Positions 8,179 to 19,796 of a DNA stretch of 64,000 nt are shown here, in pieces. The DNA comes from Bosea vestrisii (lineage in GTDB: Bacteria; Pseudomonadota; Alphaproteobacteria; Rhizobiales; Beijerinckiaceae). The first letter of the stretch is position 1, and each line of letters begins with the position of its first letter. The stretch is taken from contig NZ_CP126307.1 in NCBI RefSeq assembly GCF_030144325.1, forward strand, positions 62,001-126,000, read 5' to 3'. A program made the position numbers and the translations under genes. The notes beneath the pieces were generated by a model. That model was not told the origin of the DNA. It saw only the letters and a program-made list of their open reading frames with translations, and did not search any database.

Positions 8179-9663
8179 TCAGCCGGCTTCGGCCAGTAGT
8201 GAGATCTGCTGCTTGGCGCTCTCGCCGATCACATCGGTCAGCGAGGTCGGATAGTCGCCGGTGAAGCAATGATCGGTGAATTGCGGCCGGGTCGGATCGC
8301 GCCGCTCATGCCCCATCGCCTTGTAGAGCCCGTCGACCGAGATGAAGGCGAGGGAATCGGCGCCGACGAACTGGCGCATCTCCTCGAGCGTATGGTTCGC
8401 GGCGAGCAGCTTCTGCTGGTCGGGCGTGTCGATGCCGTAATAGTCGGGATGGGTGATCGGCGGCGAGGAGATGCGGAAATGCACCTCGCGGGCGCCGGCT
8501 TCGCGCATCATCTTGACGATCTTGAGCGAGGTGGTGCCGCGCACGATCGAATCGTCGACCAGCACGATGCGCTTGCCTTCGACCACGCTGCGATTGGCCG
8601 AATGCTTCAGGCGCACGCCGAGCTCGCGCACCTTCTGCGTCGGCTCGATGAAGGTCCGGCCGACATAGTGGTTTCTGATGATGCCGAGCTCGAACGGGAT
8701 GCCGCTCGCCTGGGCATAGCCGAGCGCTGCGGGAACGCCGGAATCGGGCACCGGCACGATCACGTCGGCATCGGCCGGCGCTTCCGAAGCGAGCTGAGCA
8801 CCCATCGCCTTGCGGCGCTCGTAGATGCTGCGGCCCTTCACGATCGAATCCGGCCGGGCGAAGTAAATGTACTCGAAGATGCAGGGCCGTTCCGGCACCG
8901 GCGGGAAGGGCTTGTGGCTCTCGATGCCCTGCTCGGAGATGACGATAACCTCGCCGTTTTCGATCTCGCGGACGAACTTGGCGCCGATGATGTCGAGCGC
9001 ACAGGTCTCAGAGGTCAGGATCGGGCAGCCGTTCAGTTCACCGAGGACCAGCGGGCGGATGCCGAGGGGATCGCGCGCCCCGACCAGCTTCTTGTTGGTG
9101 ATGCCGACAAAGGCATAGGCGCCCTCGATCTGGCGCAGCGCGTCGATGAAGCGCTCGATGAACTTCGTTTTGCGGCTGCGCGCTACAAGATGCAGCAGGA
9201 CCTCGGTGTCGGAGGTCGATTGATAGATCGCGCCGTCACGCACCAGGTTGCGCCGCAGCGTCAGCCCGTTGGTCAGGTTGCCGTTATGGGCCACCGCGAA
9301 GCCGCCGCCATGCAGCTCGGAGAAGAGGGGCTGGACGTTGCGCAGGATGGTTTCGCCGGTGGTCGAGTAGCGGACATGGCCGATCGCCTGCTTGCCCTTG
9401 AGCTTCTCGATCACGCTGGCGTCCGAGAAGGCGTCACCGACAAGGCCGAGCTGGCGCTCGGTATGGAAGCGGTGGCCGTCGAAGGAGACGATGCCGGTCG
9501 CTTCCTGGCCGCGATGCTGGAGCGCGTGCAGGCCGAGCGCTGTCAGCGCCGCGGCGTCGGCATGGCCGAAAATGCCGAAGACGCCGCACTCCTCGCGCAA
9601 ACGATCGGCGTTCGGGTCGAACACGGCGTCGGCATCGTGGATCAGGCTCATCGCAGGCTCCAT
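8179..9663 (-). CDS. purF: amidophosphoribosyltransferase
   Basis: PurF makes 5-phosphoribosylamine from PRPP and glutamine, the first committed step of purine synthesis. The 494-residue product has an N-terminal propeptide of about 25 residues before the nucleophile Cys26 (CGVFGIFGH), the glutaminase motifs LQHRGQE and HNGNLTN, and the PRPP-binding loop VLVDDSIVRGTTS near residue 375. Length is normal for the family. It lies downstream of cvpA on the minus strand, matching the classic cvpA-purF pairing also known from E. coli. Confidence 0.97.
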   Translation of the reverse strand: MEPAMSLIHDADAVFDPNADRLREECGVFGIFGHADAAALTALGLHALQHRGQEATGIVSFDGHRFHTERQLGLVGDAFSDASVIEKLKGKQAIGHVRYSTTGETILRNVQPLFSELHGGGFAVAHNGNLTNGLTLRRNLVRDGAIYQSTSDTEVLLHLVARSRKTKFIERFIDALRQIEGAYAFVGITNKKLVGARDPLGIRPLVLGELNGCPILTSETCALDIIGAKFVREIENGEVIVISEQGIESHKPFPPVPERPCIFEYIYFARPDSIVKGRSIYERRKAMGAQLASEAPADADVIVPVPDSGVPAALGYAQASGIPFELGIIRNHYVGRTFIEPTQKVRELGVRLKHSANRSVVEGKRIVLVDDSIVRGTTSLKIVKMMREAGAREVHFRISSPPITHPDYYGIDTPDQQKLLAANHTLEEMRQFVGADSLAFISVDGLYKAMGHERRDPTRPQFTDHCFTGDYPTSLTDVIGESAKQQISLLAEAG

Positions 9664-9681
9664 CGCGGCATTATACTCCAG

Positions 9682-10401
9682 TCAGGGCCGGCGTTGCGCC
9701 GGGGCGGGTGTCGCGCCGGTGGTGGCCGGAGCGGACGAATCGATCACGCGCTGCAGCGCCTGCCGATCAGTGGCTGGCGCCTGGGTGCGGCGCTGCGGAT
9801 CGGCCGGGGCGGTGCCGTCGGCCGGCGGAGTGGCGCCTGGCGTGCGCGGCTCTTCGGCCGGGGCTTCCGTAGGCTCGGCGCCGCCCTTCGTCGGAATAAG
9901 CTTCTTGAAGAAGTCGGAATTCAGGTCTTGCGGCAGCATCGTGAGCAGGCTGCGCCCGGTTTCTTCGAGAAGCGGCTTGGCTCGTGCGTCTTTTGCCCAG
10001 GTGGGCAGGTTCTTGTCGCCCATCAAGGTCATGAAGAACAGATAACCGACGACGGCGAGCAGCAGGCCTCGGGCGGCGCCGAAGACGAAGCCGAGGGTGC
10101 GGTCGAGCGCGCCGATGCGCGAATCGAGCACGAAGTCCGAGATCCGGGCCGTGATCAGCGAAACGACGATCAGCGTACCCAGGAAGAGCGCGGCGATCAC
10201 GGCGACCAGGGCCACGGTCTTGTTGGGAATGTACTGTTGCGCCAGCGGCAACAGCTGCGGATGGAAAATCCAGGCGACAACTGCGGCTGCGGCCCAGGAG
10301 GCGATCGCCAGCACTTCGCGCGTCAGTCCGCGCACGGCTGCCAGCAAAGCCGAGATCAACACCACGCCGATGACGACGAGATCGAGAATTGTCACAGGCA
10401 T
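9682..10401 (-). CDS. cvpA: CvpA family membrane protein
   Basis: The 239-residue product starts MPVTILDLVVIGVVLIS; an upstream GTG at 10437 is in frame but the family begins at this ATG. Four hydrophobic segments occupy roughly residues 5-135, with the CvpA landmarks VRGLTREVLAI and DRTLGFVFGAARG. The last 70 residues are a Pro/Ala/Thr-rich, probably disordered cytoplasmic or periplasmic tail. CvpA proteins are linked to envelope homeostasis and, in E. coli, colicin V production. A good promoter (10467-10495) lies upstream, so cvpA likely heads the cvpA-purF-SDR transcript. Confidence 0.92.
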   Translation of the reverse strand: MPVTILDLVVIGVVLISALLAAVRGLTREVLAIASWAAAAVVAWIFHPQLLPLAQQYIPNKTVALVAVIAALFLGTLIVVSLITARISDFVLDSRIGALDRTLGFVFGAARGLLLAVVGYLFFMTLMGDKNLPTWAKDARAKPLLEETGRSLLTMLPQDLNSDFFKKLIPTKGGAEPTEAPAEEPRTPGATPPADGTAPADPQRRTQAPATDRQALQRVIDSSAPATTGATPAPAQRRP

Positions 10402-10466
10402 GTCAGGGCCGCTTCGCTGCAAATTCGGGGCCGGCACGCGTCAAATGGGTGGGCCGGGCGGATTTT

Positions 10467-10495
10467 GCTATACCCGCTCGCGTGTCGCACGTCAC
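10467..10495 (-). promoter_or_regulatory. putative sigma70 promoter of cvpA-purF
   Basis: On the minus strand GTGACG (-35, 10490-10495) and TATAGC (-10, 10467-10472) are separated by exactly 17 bases, each matching consensus at four of six positions. It sits 66 bases upstream of the cvpA ATG, in an otherwise noncoding gap. This is a sequence match only. Confidence 0.45.
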
Positions 10496-10535
10496 CCATG
10501 CAGTCGGCTCATTTTGCACTGCGAGAGCCGGATCC

Positions 10536-10557
10536 GATCAGGTTATCCAACCTGATC
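10536..10557. promoter_or_regulatory. operator-like dyad upstream of cvpA promoter
   Basis: A perfect 9-bp inverted repeat, GATCAGGTT (10536-10544) and AACCTGATC (10549-10557), surrounds a 4-base centre. It lies 40 bp upstream of the -35 of the cvpA-purF promoter and 38 bp beyond the radA stop. No T-tract follows on the minus strand, so a radA terminator is unlikely; a transcription-factor site is the better reading. Confidence 0.4.
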
Positions 10558-10595
10558 TGTGAATCCGTCTCTCCACTTCAAAAATCGAGACCATT

Positions 10596-12020
<1,425 letters not shown>

Positions 12021-12027
12021 TTACGCC

Positions 12028-13154
12028 CTAGAGCCCGATATAGCGCCGCGCATGGCGGCGGCCGAGGCTGGTCAGGATCTCATAGCCGATGGTCTTGGCG
12101 CCGGCGCCGACCGCCTCGAGGTCGAGCTCGCCGCCGATCAGCGTCACAGGCGCACCGCGCACGGCTGCATCGGTTGGCGCATCGGAGACGTCGACGATGA
12201 TCAGGTCCATCGAGACCGTGCCGACAAAGGGGCAGCGCACGCCGCCGACCAGCGCCGAGCCGCCCGGCGAACGGTCGGTCCAGCTGCCATTGCGCGGATA
12301 GCCGTCGGCGTAACCGAGGCAGATGGTGGCGAGCTTGCTCCGGCCCTTCGCCGTCCAGGTGCCGTTATAGCCGACCTGCATCCCCGCTTGAACTTCGCGC
12401 AGCTGGATGATCCGGGCTTCTAGCCCAATGACCGGCCGCATCGGGTTCGGCTTTCCGGGGGTCGGATTGCCGCCATAGAGCGCATAGCCCGGCCGGGTGA
12501 GCTGATAGGAGGGACAGTTCGGCAGGAAATGGCCGGAGGAATTCAGCAGTGATGCCGGCACGCCGGGGAAAGCCGCGCCGATCTCGGCGAAGGCGGCGAT
12601 CTGCCGGGCGTTGGCCGGATCGTCGACCACCTCGGAGGAGGCGAAATGGCTCATCACCAGCCCGATTCCGGCTGCAGCGATCACCCCACTCTTCTCGCGC
12701 GCCAGGTCGAGCCCCTCGCCTGGCCAAAGCCCGAGGCGGTTCATGGCGGTGTCGACATGCAGCGCCGCCGGCCGGACCCTGGCGCCGCTCTGCCGGAAAC
12801 CGGCCCATTCGAGCAGTTCCTCATGCGAGCCCAGCACCGGCGAAAGGTCGTGCTCGGCGAACATTCCGCCGCTGTCCGGTGCGAGGCCGTTGAGCACGTA
12901 GATCGTCGCGTCCGGAGCGACCGCGCGGGCGCGCACCGCTTCCGAGAGATGCGCGACGAAGAAAGTCTTGCAGCCGGCTTTGGTGAGCGCGGTGACGGCC
13001 GGCTCGATGCCGATGCCGTAGGCATTGGCCTTGACTACGGCGGACGCTTCCGTCCCGGCGCGCTGGCGGAGCATGCGCCAATTGGCGGCGAGCGCACCGA
13101 GGTCGATGGTCAAGAGGGCGCCGTGGCCGGCATTTTCAGGAGTATCGAAGGCGT

Positions 13155-13158
<4 letters not shown>
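12028..13158 (-). CDS. alr: alanine racemase
   Basis: Alr interconverts L- and D-alanine to supply D-Ala for peptidoglycan. The 376-residue product has the PLP lysine Lys43 in AVVKANAYGIG and the C-domain catalytic tyrosine in the GYNGTW segment, plus the TICLGYADGYPR and VSMDL motifs that line the active site. No signal peptide is present. The start ATG overlaps the dnaB stop by 4 bases, so alr is translationally coupled to dnaB, a pairing common in proteobacteria. Confidence 0.96.
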
Positions 13159-14648
<1,490 letters not shown>

Positions 14649-14743
14649 GGTTTTGGATAGGTCAACGCCGGTGAGTCATGAACCTGAACAAAATAAGAAC
14701 ATAATGAATAGCACCAACTCAACCCCGCTGTCCACAGCACATG

Positions 14744-14773
14744 AAAAAAGGGCGCCGTGTTGCCACGGCGCCC
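14744..14773 (-). terminator. intrinsic terminator after rplI
   Basis: A perfect 10-bp stem (14750-14759 with 14764-14773, GC-rich, 4-base loop) is followed on the minus strand by six T residues (14749-14744). It begins 29 bases after the rplI stop and separates the ribosomal protein operon from dnaB. This is the clearest rho-independent terminator in the window. Confidence 0.9.
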
Positions 14774-14801
14774 GTTGACTCGGGTAAGCGTCTGGAAGCG
14801 C

Positions 14802-15368
14802 TCAGCGGTCGTCGTTGTCACCGGCTTCGGCCAGCGCCGCGCCGACCTCGAGGCCGAGATCGTCGAGGTCGAACTCCTCGCGGGCCGTGACGTTCTCGCC
14901 GGCAGCCTGGCGCTGGGCTTCTTCGGCGGAGCGGGCGACGTTCACAGTCACGGTGACCGAGACCTCCGGGTGCAGCACGACCGGGAGGGTGTGCAGGCCG
15001 AGCGTCTTGATCGGGGTGTTGAGCGTGACCTGGTTGCGGTCGACCGTGAAGCCCGCGGCGCTCAGCGCCTCGGCGATGTCGCGGGTCGAGACCGAGCCGT
15101 AGAGCACGCCGGATTCGCCGGACTGGCGCAGGATCACCACCGACTGCCCGTTCAGGCTCTCGGCGACCGAATCGGCCTCGCGCTTCAGTTCGAGGTTGCG
15201 GGTCTCGAGCTGGGCGCGCTGGGTCTCGAAGCGCTTCTTGTTCTCTTCGGTGGCGCGCAGGGCCTTGCCGCGGGCGAGCAGGAAATTGCGGCCATAGCCG
15301 TCGCGGACGCGCACGGTCTCGCCCATCTGGCCGAGCTTGGCGACGCGTTCGAGCAGGATCACTTCCAT
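14802..15368 (-). CDS. rplI: 50S ribosomal protein L9
   Basis: The 188-residue product is bL9, which bridges the L1 stalk base. The N-terminal signature MEVILLERVAKLGQMGETVRVRDGYGRNFL is characteristic up to the RNA-binding domain, followed by the long connecting helix (KKRFETQRAQLETRN) and a C-terminal domain extended by an acidic tail of about 35 residues, common in alphaproteobacteria. AAAGGAGAAG precedes the ATG. A strong terminator follows. Confidence 0.97.
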   Translation of the reverse strand: MEVILLERVAKLGQMGETVRVRDGYGRNFLLARGKALRATEENKKRFETQRAQLETRNLELKREADSVAESLNGQSVVILRQSGESGVLYGSVSTRDIAEALSAAGFTVDRNQVTLNTPIKTLGLHTLPVVLHPEVSVTVTVNVARSAEEAQRQAAGENVTAREEFDLDDLGLEVGAALAEAGDNDDR

Positions 15369-15405
15369 GGTTCTTCTCCTTTGATGTTTTGCAGGCGTTG
15401 GTTTT

Positions 15406-16350
15406 TCAGGCAGCAGGCGACGCCGGTGGTTTCCGCCGGCGAAGGTCGATCAGCGCGTCGGCGATGCCGAGCAGCGCAAGGAACGGGAAGACGGTGATCA
15501 GCATGATCAACAGTGCGAGGTAGATCGCGAACAAGGTCGGCGTCCGCCAGGGCTTGCCGCGGCTGAGGTCATGCACGGCGGCAAGTCCGGCGAGGCCGAA
15601 GGCGGCGATCAGCGCCCCCGCCAGGGCCGCTCCGGCGAGGCCTACGAAGCCGCCGGCAAAGCTCAGCACGATGCCGCCGGCGAGCCCGGCCACGGCCATG
15701 GCCGGCAGGCGCGTTGCGGGAATGAAAGGCCAGGGCCGCGGCAGCCGGCCGGAGAGCTGCACAGCCTTCGCCGCCAGCCAGAGATTTGCGACGATCATCG
15801 GCGCAAAGGAGGCGCCCGCAGCGACGGGTACCAGTGCGGCGAGCTGTGCCGCAAGCTCGCCGGCATCGACGCCGGGCGGCAAGCGCACGACCGGGCTGAT
15901 GCCCTCGCCGCCGCTGAACAGGAGCTGCAGCCCATGCGTCATCACGCGGCGATACGTTTCGAAATCCGTGGAGATCGCGAGCGCGCCGCCGACCGTCACC
16001 AGCGTTGCGACGGCGGCGATCCAGACCAGCAGGCGCCCGAGCGGATACCATTCGCTGTTGCCGTTGCCGTCGTCGCGGGCGAGCAAAACGAGATAGGCGA
16101 TCCACCAGGCCGGCAACGCCGCGCCGATCGCGAAGGCGAGCCCGAGCGAAAGTTTGAGCACGACCGTGACGGCGATCGTGCCGGCAGCAACCGCCACCAG
16201 ACCGGCGCGGTGGTTCCAGCCGAGCGCCGCGATGAAGACCGGGAGCGGCGCGACATAGGACAACAGCAACGCCAGCGGCGATCCGGTGATCACCACTGTG
16301 AACAGAAGGGCTGAGACCAGCCCGGCGCCGATGCCGACGATGGGGAGCAT
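15406..16350 (-). CDS. DUF2232 family membrane protein
   Basis: This 314-residue protein is mostly hydrophobic with about eight membrane helices, starting MLPIVGIGAGLVSALLF. Size, topology and position between rpsR and rplI match the DUF2232 (YybS-like) membrane proteins found in this ribosomal operon in Rhizobiales. The function is not known. A polar segment around residues 90-150 separates the two halves. Start ATG at 16350; the stop lies 37 bases before rplI, so it is probably on the same mRNA. Confidence 0.87.
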   Translation of the reverse strand: MLPIVGIGAGLVSALLFTVVITGSPLALLLSYVAPLPVFIAALGWNHRAGLVAVAAGTIAVTVVLKLSLGLAFAIGAALPAWWIAYLVLLARDDGNGNSEWYPLGRLLVWIAAVATLVTVGGALAISTDFETYRRVMTHGLQLLFSGGEGISPVVRLPPGVDAGELAAQLAALVPVAAGASFAPMIVANLWLAAKAVQLSGRLPRPWPFIPATRLPAMAVAGLAGGIVLSFAGGFVGLAGAALAGALIAAFGLAGLAAVHDLSRGKPWRTPTLFAIYLALLIMLITVFPFLALLGIADALIDLRRRKPPASPAA

Positions 16351-16458
16351 GTCCGTCCTGCTGTCCCGCTGCTCATAAGGGCAGGGGTGAGAGGCTGTCG
16401 CCTCAACATACCAGACGGGTTTTCACCGCCTGGCGACCAAGTTACTTCGAATTAGAGA

Positions 16459-16483
16459 CCCGGCGGCGTGGAACGCCGCCGGG
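16459..16483. other. GC-rich hairpin between rpsR and DUF2232 gene
   Basis: An 11-bp stem (16459-16469 with 16473-16483) closes a 3-base loop. It lies 16 bases downstream of the rpsR stop on the minus strand. No T-tract follows, so it is more likely a processing or stability element, or a partial terminator that lowers expression of the membrane protein relative to the ribosomal proteins. Confidence 0.5.
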
Positions 16484-16498
16484 AAAATCCTCACCCGC

Positions 16499-16744
16499 TC
16501 AGCGGATGACGTAGGGCAGCAGGCCGAGGAAGCGGGCGCGCTTGATCGCCTGGGCGAGCTCGCGCTGCTTCTTGGCCGAGACGGCCGTGATGCGCGACGG
16601 CACGATCTTGCCGCGCTCGGAGATGTAGCGCGAAAGCAGACGCACATCCTTGTAGTCGATCTTCGGCGCGCCCTCGCCCGAGAACGGGCAGGACTTGCGG
16701 CGGCGGAAGAAGGGGCGGCGGGCGCCGGCAGATGCAGTCGACAT
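16499..16744 (-). CDS. rpsR: 30S ribosomal protein S18
   Basis: The 81-residue product is bS18, which pairs with S6 on the 30S platform. It contains the Arg-rich N-terminus and the core KDVRLLSRYISERGKIVPSR followed by LAQAIKRARFLGLLPY, the family signature. It begins 2 bases after rpsF on the minus strand, so the two are co-translated and co-regulated as usual. Confidence 0.98.
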   Translation of the reverse strand: MSTASAGARRPFFRRRKSCPFSGEGAPKIDYKDVRLLSRYISERGKIVPSRITAVSAKKQRELAQAIKRARFLGLLPYVIR

Positions 16745-16746
16745 GC

Positions 16747-17199
16747 TCAGGCCTCCCCGGCAACGGTTTCGGTGGCTTCGTCTTCACGACGCGGGCGCTC
16801 GCGGCGCGGGCCGCGGTCACGGTCGAAACGGTCGCCGCCCGGGCCGCGATCGAAGCGATCGCTGCGCTCGTCGCGGTCACGCTTCTGCAGCATGACCGAC
16901 TGAGCTTCCTCGAGTTCCTCGACGCGGATCGTGATGAAGCGCAGCACGTCCTCGTTGATGCGCATCTGGCGCTCCATCTCGGCCACGGCGGCCGCAGGTG
17001 CGTTGATGTTCAGGAGCGAGTAGTGCGCCTTGCGGTTCTTCTTGATGCGATAGCCCAGCGACTTCACACCCCAGTACTCGACCTTGGGGACGGAACCGCC
17101 ATTCGCCTCGATGATGCCCTTGAACTGCTCGACAAGGGCCTCGACCTGCTGCGCGCTGACATCTTGCCGCGCGAGCAGAACGTGCTCGTACAATGCCAT
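16747..17199 (-). CDS. rpsF: 30S ribosomal protein S6
   Basis: The 150-residue product is bS6. I chose the ATG at 17199 (MALYEHVLLARQDVS) over a GTG seven codons upstream because GAAAGG is correctly placed and bS6 starts here. The ferredoxin-like core spans about 95 residues (WGVKSLGYRIKKNRKAHY is diagnostic). The last 45 residues are an Arg/Asp-rich extension (repeats of DRFDR and RRER), longer than in enterobacteria but usual in alphaproteobacteria. It heads the rpsF-rpsR-DUF2232-rplI operon. Confidence 0.97.
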   Translation of the reverse strand: MALYEHVLLARQDVSAQQVEALVEQFKGIIEANGGSVPKVEYWGVKSLGYRIKKNRKAHYSLLNINAPAAAVAEMERQMRINEDVLRFITIRVEELEEAQSVMLQKRDRDERSDRFDRGPGGDRFDRDRGPRRERPRREDEATETVAGEA

Positions 17200-17549
17200 A
17201 AGTGGCCTTTCTTCGTTCACCGGTTTCGTCCGACGCGGAGCCCTCCGAGCCCTGGGTAAAGGCCCGACAGGATTTCTTCGAAGGCGGAGACACGGGACGG
17301 CGGCCCTTGAAGAACGAGGAGCCTGCGAAACGTTTCCCCATACAGGAATCGCCTCGCCGTCCGTTCAGCCTCCGGCCGAACAAACCGAGGCGGTCGTTAC
17401 ATCGTGACGGCGTGCCATGCAAGCTGAAAACATCGGAAAACGTCGATGCAAGTCGACTTTCGTCACGTAAACGCCTTGACTTGGCCGGCTGCACGGTGCG
17501 AGTGCGCCCAAACTTGTTAACCAAGCATCGTTTTCGGGACCCTTGCGGC
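17200..17549. other. 350-bp divergent intergenic region rpsF/fabD
   Basis: This noncoding stretch must hold the promoters of the leftward ribosomal operon and the rightward fatty acid operon. A CTTGAC hexamer at 17475-17480 is a plausible alphaproteobacterial -35 for fabD, but no good -10 follows at 17 bases. I see no RNA gene or repeat in it. Confidence 0.5.
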
Positions 17550-18494
17550 ATGGCGACGGCTTTCATCTTTCCAGGGCAGGGTTCCCAGGCGGTCGGCATG
17601 GGCAAAGCGCTCGCCGAGGCCTTCCCGGTGGCGCGCGCTGTCTTCGACGAGGTCGATGCCGCGCTTGCGCAGAAGCTCTCTGCCCTGATGTGGGAAGGCC
17701 CGGGCGAGGAGCTGACCCTGACGGCAAACGCACAGCCCGCCCTGATGGCCGTGAGCCTCGCCGCGACCCGCGTGCTCGAGGCTGAAGCCGGGCTCTCCTT
17801 GAAGAATGATGCCGCCTTCGTCGCCGGTCATTCGCTCGGCGAGTATTCGGCGCTGGCCGCGGCCGGCACCTTCTCGATCGGCGATGCGGCCCGGCTGCTG
17901 CGCATCCGCGGCGACGCCATGCAGAAGGCTGTGCCGGCCGGTGAGGGCGCGATGGCGGCATTGCTGGGCGTCGAGCTTGATCAGGCCCGCGCGATCGCAG
18001 CCGATGCCGCCGAGGGCCAGGTTTGCCAGGTGGCCAACGACAATGGCGGCGGTCAGGTCGTGCTCTCGGGCGCCAAGGCGGCGGTCGAGCGCGCCATTGC
18101 GCTCGCCGGCGAGCGCGGCGTGCGCCGTGCCATGCTGCTGCCGGTTTCCGCGCCTTTCCATTGCGCGCTGATGCAGCCGGCGGCCGAAGCGATGCAGACA
18201 GCGCTCGCTGAGGTTTCGATGCAGGCGCCGGTCGTGCCGGTGATGGCGAATGTTGGCGCCGCCCCGCTGACCGATCCGGCCGCGATCCGCGCCTCGCTGG
18301 TGGCGCAGGTCACTGGTACCGTACGCTGGCGCGAATGCATCGAGGCGATGGCGGCAGCCGGCGTGACCCGGTTCTACGAGATTGGCTCCGGCAAGGTGCT
18401 CGCCGGCCTGGTCAAGCGCATTGCGGCGGGAACCACAGCGGCGTCGATCGGTTCGCCCGACGACATCGCGACATACAAGGCCCAGAAGGGCTGA
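17550..18494 (+). CDS. fabD: malonyl-CoA:ACP S-malonyltransferase
   Basis: FabD loads malonate onto acyl carrier protein for fatty acid synthesis. The 314-residue product starts at the ATG at 17550 (MATAFIFPGQGSQ), with the GQGSQ motif at residues 9-13, the nucleophile Ser95 in GHSLGEYSA, and the conserved histidine in SAPFHCALM near 207. Long upstream extension of the frame is not coding-like. It starts the fabD-fabG-acpP-fabF-mltG series; fabG follows after 20 bases. Confidence 0.97.
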   Translation: MATAFIFPGQGSQAVGMGKALAEAFPVARAVFDEVDAALAQKLSALMWEGPGEELTLTANAQPALMAVSLAATRVLEAEAGLSLKNDAAFVAGHSLGEYSALAAAGTFSIGDAARLLRIRGDAMQKAVPAGEGAMAALLGVELDQARAIAADAAEGQVCQVANDNGGGQVVLSGAKAAVERAIALAGERGVRRAMLLPVSAPFHCALMQPAAEAMQTALAEVSMQAPVVPVMANVGAAPLTDPAAIRASLVAQVTGTVRWRECIEAMAAAGVTRFYEIGSGKVLAGLVKRIAAGTTAASIGSPDDIATYKAQKG

Positions 18495-18514
18495 ACGGCG
18501 ACAAGGGAGGCACT

Positions 18515-19252
18515 ATGCTCGATCTGACGGGAAAGAAAGCGCTGGTCACCGGCGCCACCGGCGGCCTCGGCGGCGCCATTGCGCGTCGGCTGCATGCCCA
18601 GGGCGCGACCGTCGCCCTGTCCGGTACGCGGGTCGAGGCGCTGGAGGCGCTGGCGAAGGAATTGGGCGAGCGGGCCGAAATCACGCCTTGTGATCTGTCC
18701 AATCGCGATTCCGTCGAAGCGCTGGTACCCGCGGCCGAAGCCAAGCTCGGTGGCCTCGACATCCTCGTCAACAATGCCGGCGTGACCCGCGACAACCTCT
18801 TCATGCGCCTGAAGGACGAGGACTGGGATCTTGTGCTCGCCGTCAACCTCACCGCAGCCTTTCGCCTCTCGCGCGCGGCCGTGAAGAGCATGATGCGCCG
18901 CCGCTATGGCCGCATCGTCTCGATCGGCTCGGTTGTAGGCACGAGCGGCAATCCGGGGCAGGGCAACTACGCTGCCTCCAAGGCCGGCCTGATCGGCATG
19001 TCGAAGTCGCTTGCCGCGGAAGTGGCGAGCCGCAACATCACCGTCAACGTCGTCGCGCCCGGCTTCATCGAGTCGCCGATGACAGAAGTGCTGAACGAGA
19101 AGCAGCGCGAGGGCATCCTCGCCGATGTCCCGATGGGGCGGCTCGGGCAGGGAGCGGACGTCGCTGCTGCTGTCGCGTATCTCGCCAGCGAGGAAGCTGG
19201 TTATGTCACCGGGCAGACCCTGCACGTCAACGGCGGAATGGCAATGATCTGA
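18515..19252 (+). CDS. fabG: 3-oxoacyl-[ACP] reductase
   Basis: FabG reduces beta-ketoacyl-ACP with NADPH. The 245-residue SDR protein has TGATGGLGG at residues 12-20, NNAG at 86-89, catalytic Ser139, Tyr152 and Lys156 (YAASK), and the FabG-typical C-terminus YVTGQTLHVNGGMAM. GGGAGG lies 5 bases before the ATG at 18515. Its place between fabD and acpP distinguishes it from other SDR enzymes in the window. Confidence 0.97.
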   Translation: MLDLTGKKALVTGATGGLGGAIARRLHAQGATVALSGTRVEALEALAKELGERAEITPCDLSNRDSVEALVPAAEAKLGGLDILVNNAGVTRDNLFMRLKDEDWDLVLAVNLTAAFRLSRAAVKSMMRRRYGRIVSIGSVVGTSGNPGQGNYAASKAGLIGMSKSLAAEVASRNITVNVVAPGFIESPMTEVLNEKQREGILADVPMGRLGQGADVAAAVAYLASEEAGYVTGQTLHVNGGMAMI

Positions 19253-19507
19253 GCTAGTTAGGCCGGTCTTTTCACTCGTCCAAAGGTATGGGCCGCACTC
19301 TCGCCAGCCTATTACGAGTATGTTAATGACCCAGCCGGCCAAGCGCCGATCGGCATTCTTGGACTTGACGCCGGCCCGGTTGTTGCGTTTGTGCAGCCAT
19401 GAACTCCCGGCATGGTTCGCCATCAGGCGAAGGTCCGAGCCGGGAAATCAGTTTTCACCCACGCGTCGCTGTCAGCGGTGTGTTTTCGAAGTTTGAGGGA
19501 AAGACCC

Positions 19508-19741
19508 ATGAGCGATGTCGCCGAGCGCGTGAAGAAGATCGTGATCGAGCATCTCGGCGTTGAGCCGGAGAAGGTTGTCGAGGGCGCGAATTTCATTGAG
19601 GACCTCGGCGCCGACAGCCTCGACACCGTCGAGCTGGTCATGGCTTTCGAGGAAGAGTTCGGCGTCGAGATTCCCGATGACGCGGCCGAGACGATCGTGA
19701 CCGTCGGCGACGCGGTCAAGTTCCTGTCGAAGTCGGCCTGA
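19508..19741 (+). CDS. acpP: acyl carrier protein
   Basis: The 77-residue acidic product carries the phosphopantetheine attachment Ser37 in GADSLDTVELVMAFEEEF, the hallmark of AcpP. The ATG at 19508 has GAGGGAAA upstream; longer in-frame starts would add non-ACP sequence. A 255-bp noncoding gap separates it from fabG; a CTTGAC hexamer at 19364-19369 in this gap could be a -35 for a separate strong acpP promoter, as expected for such an abundant protein. Confidence 0.98.
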   Translation: MSDVAERVKKIVIEHLGVEPEKVVEGANFIEDLGADSLDTVELVMAFEEEFGVEIPDDAAETIVTVGDAVKFLSKSA

Positions 19742-19796
19742 CAAGGCCTTGGTCCCGGCGCGCTTCGGCGCGCCGAGGCTGAATCGAGGAAGACCG

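Noticed and set aside
14690..14735. AT-rich stretch upstream of dnaB as an origin-like or RNA feature
   Set aside because: No DnaA-box cluster or RNA fold is visible; it is most simply the dnaB promoter.
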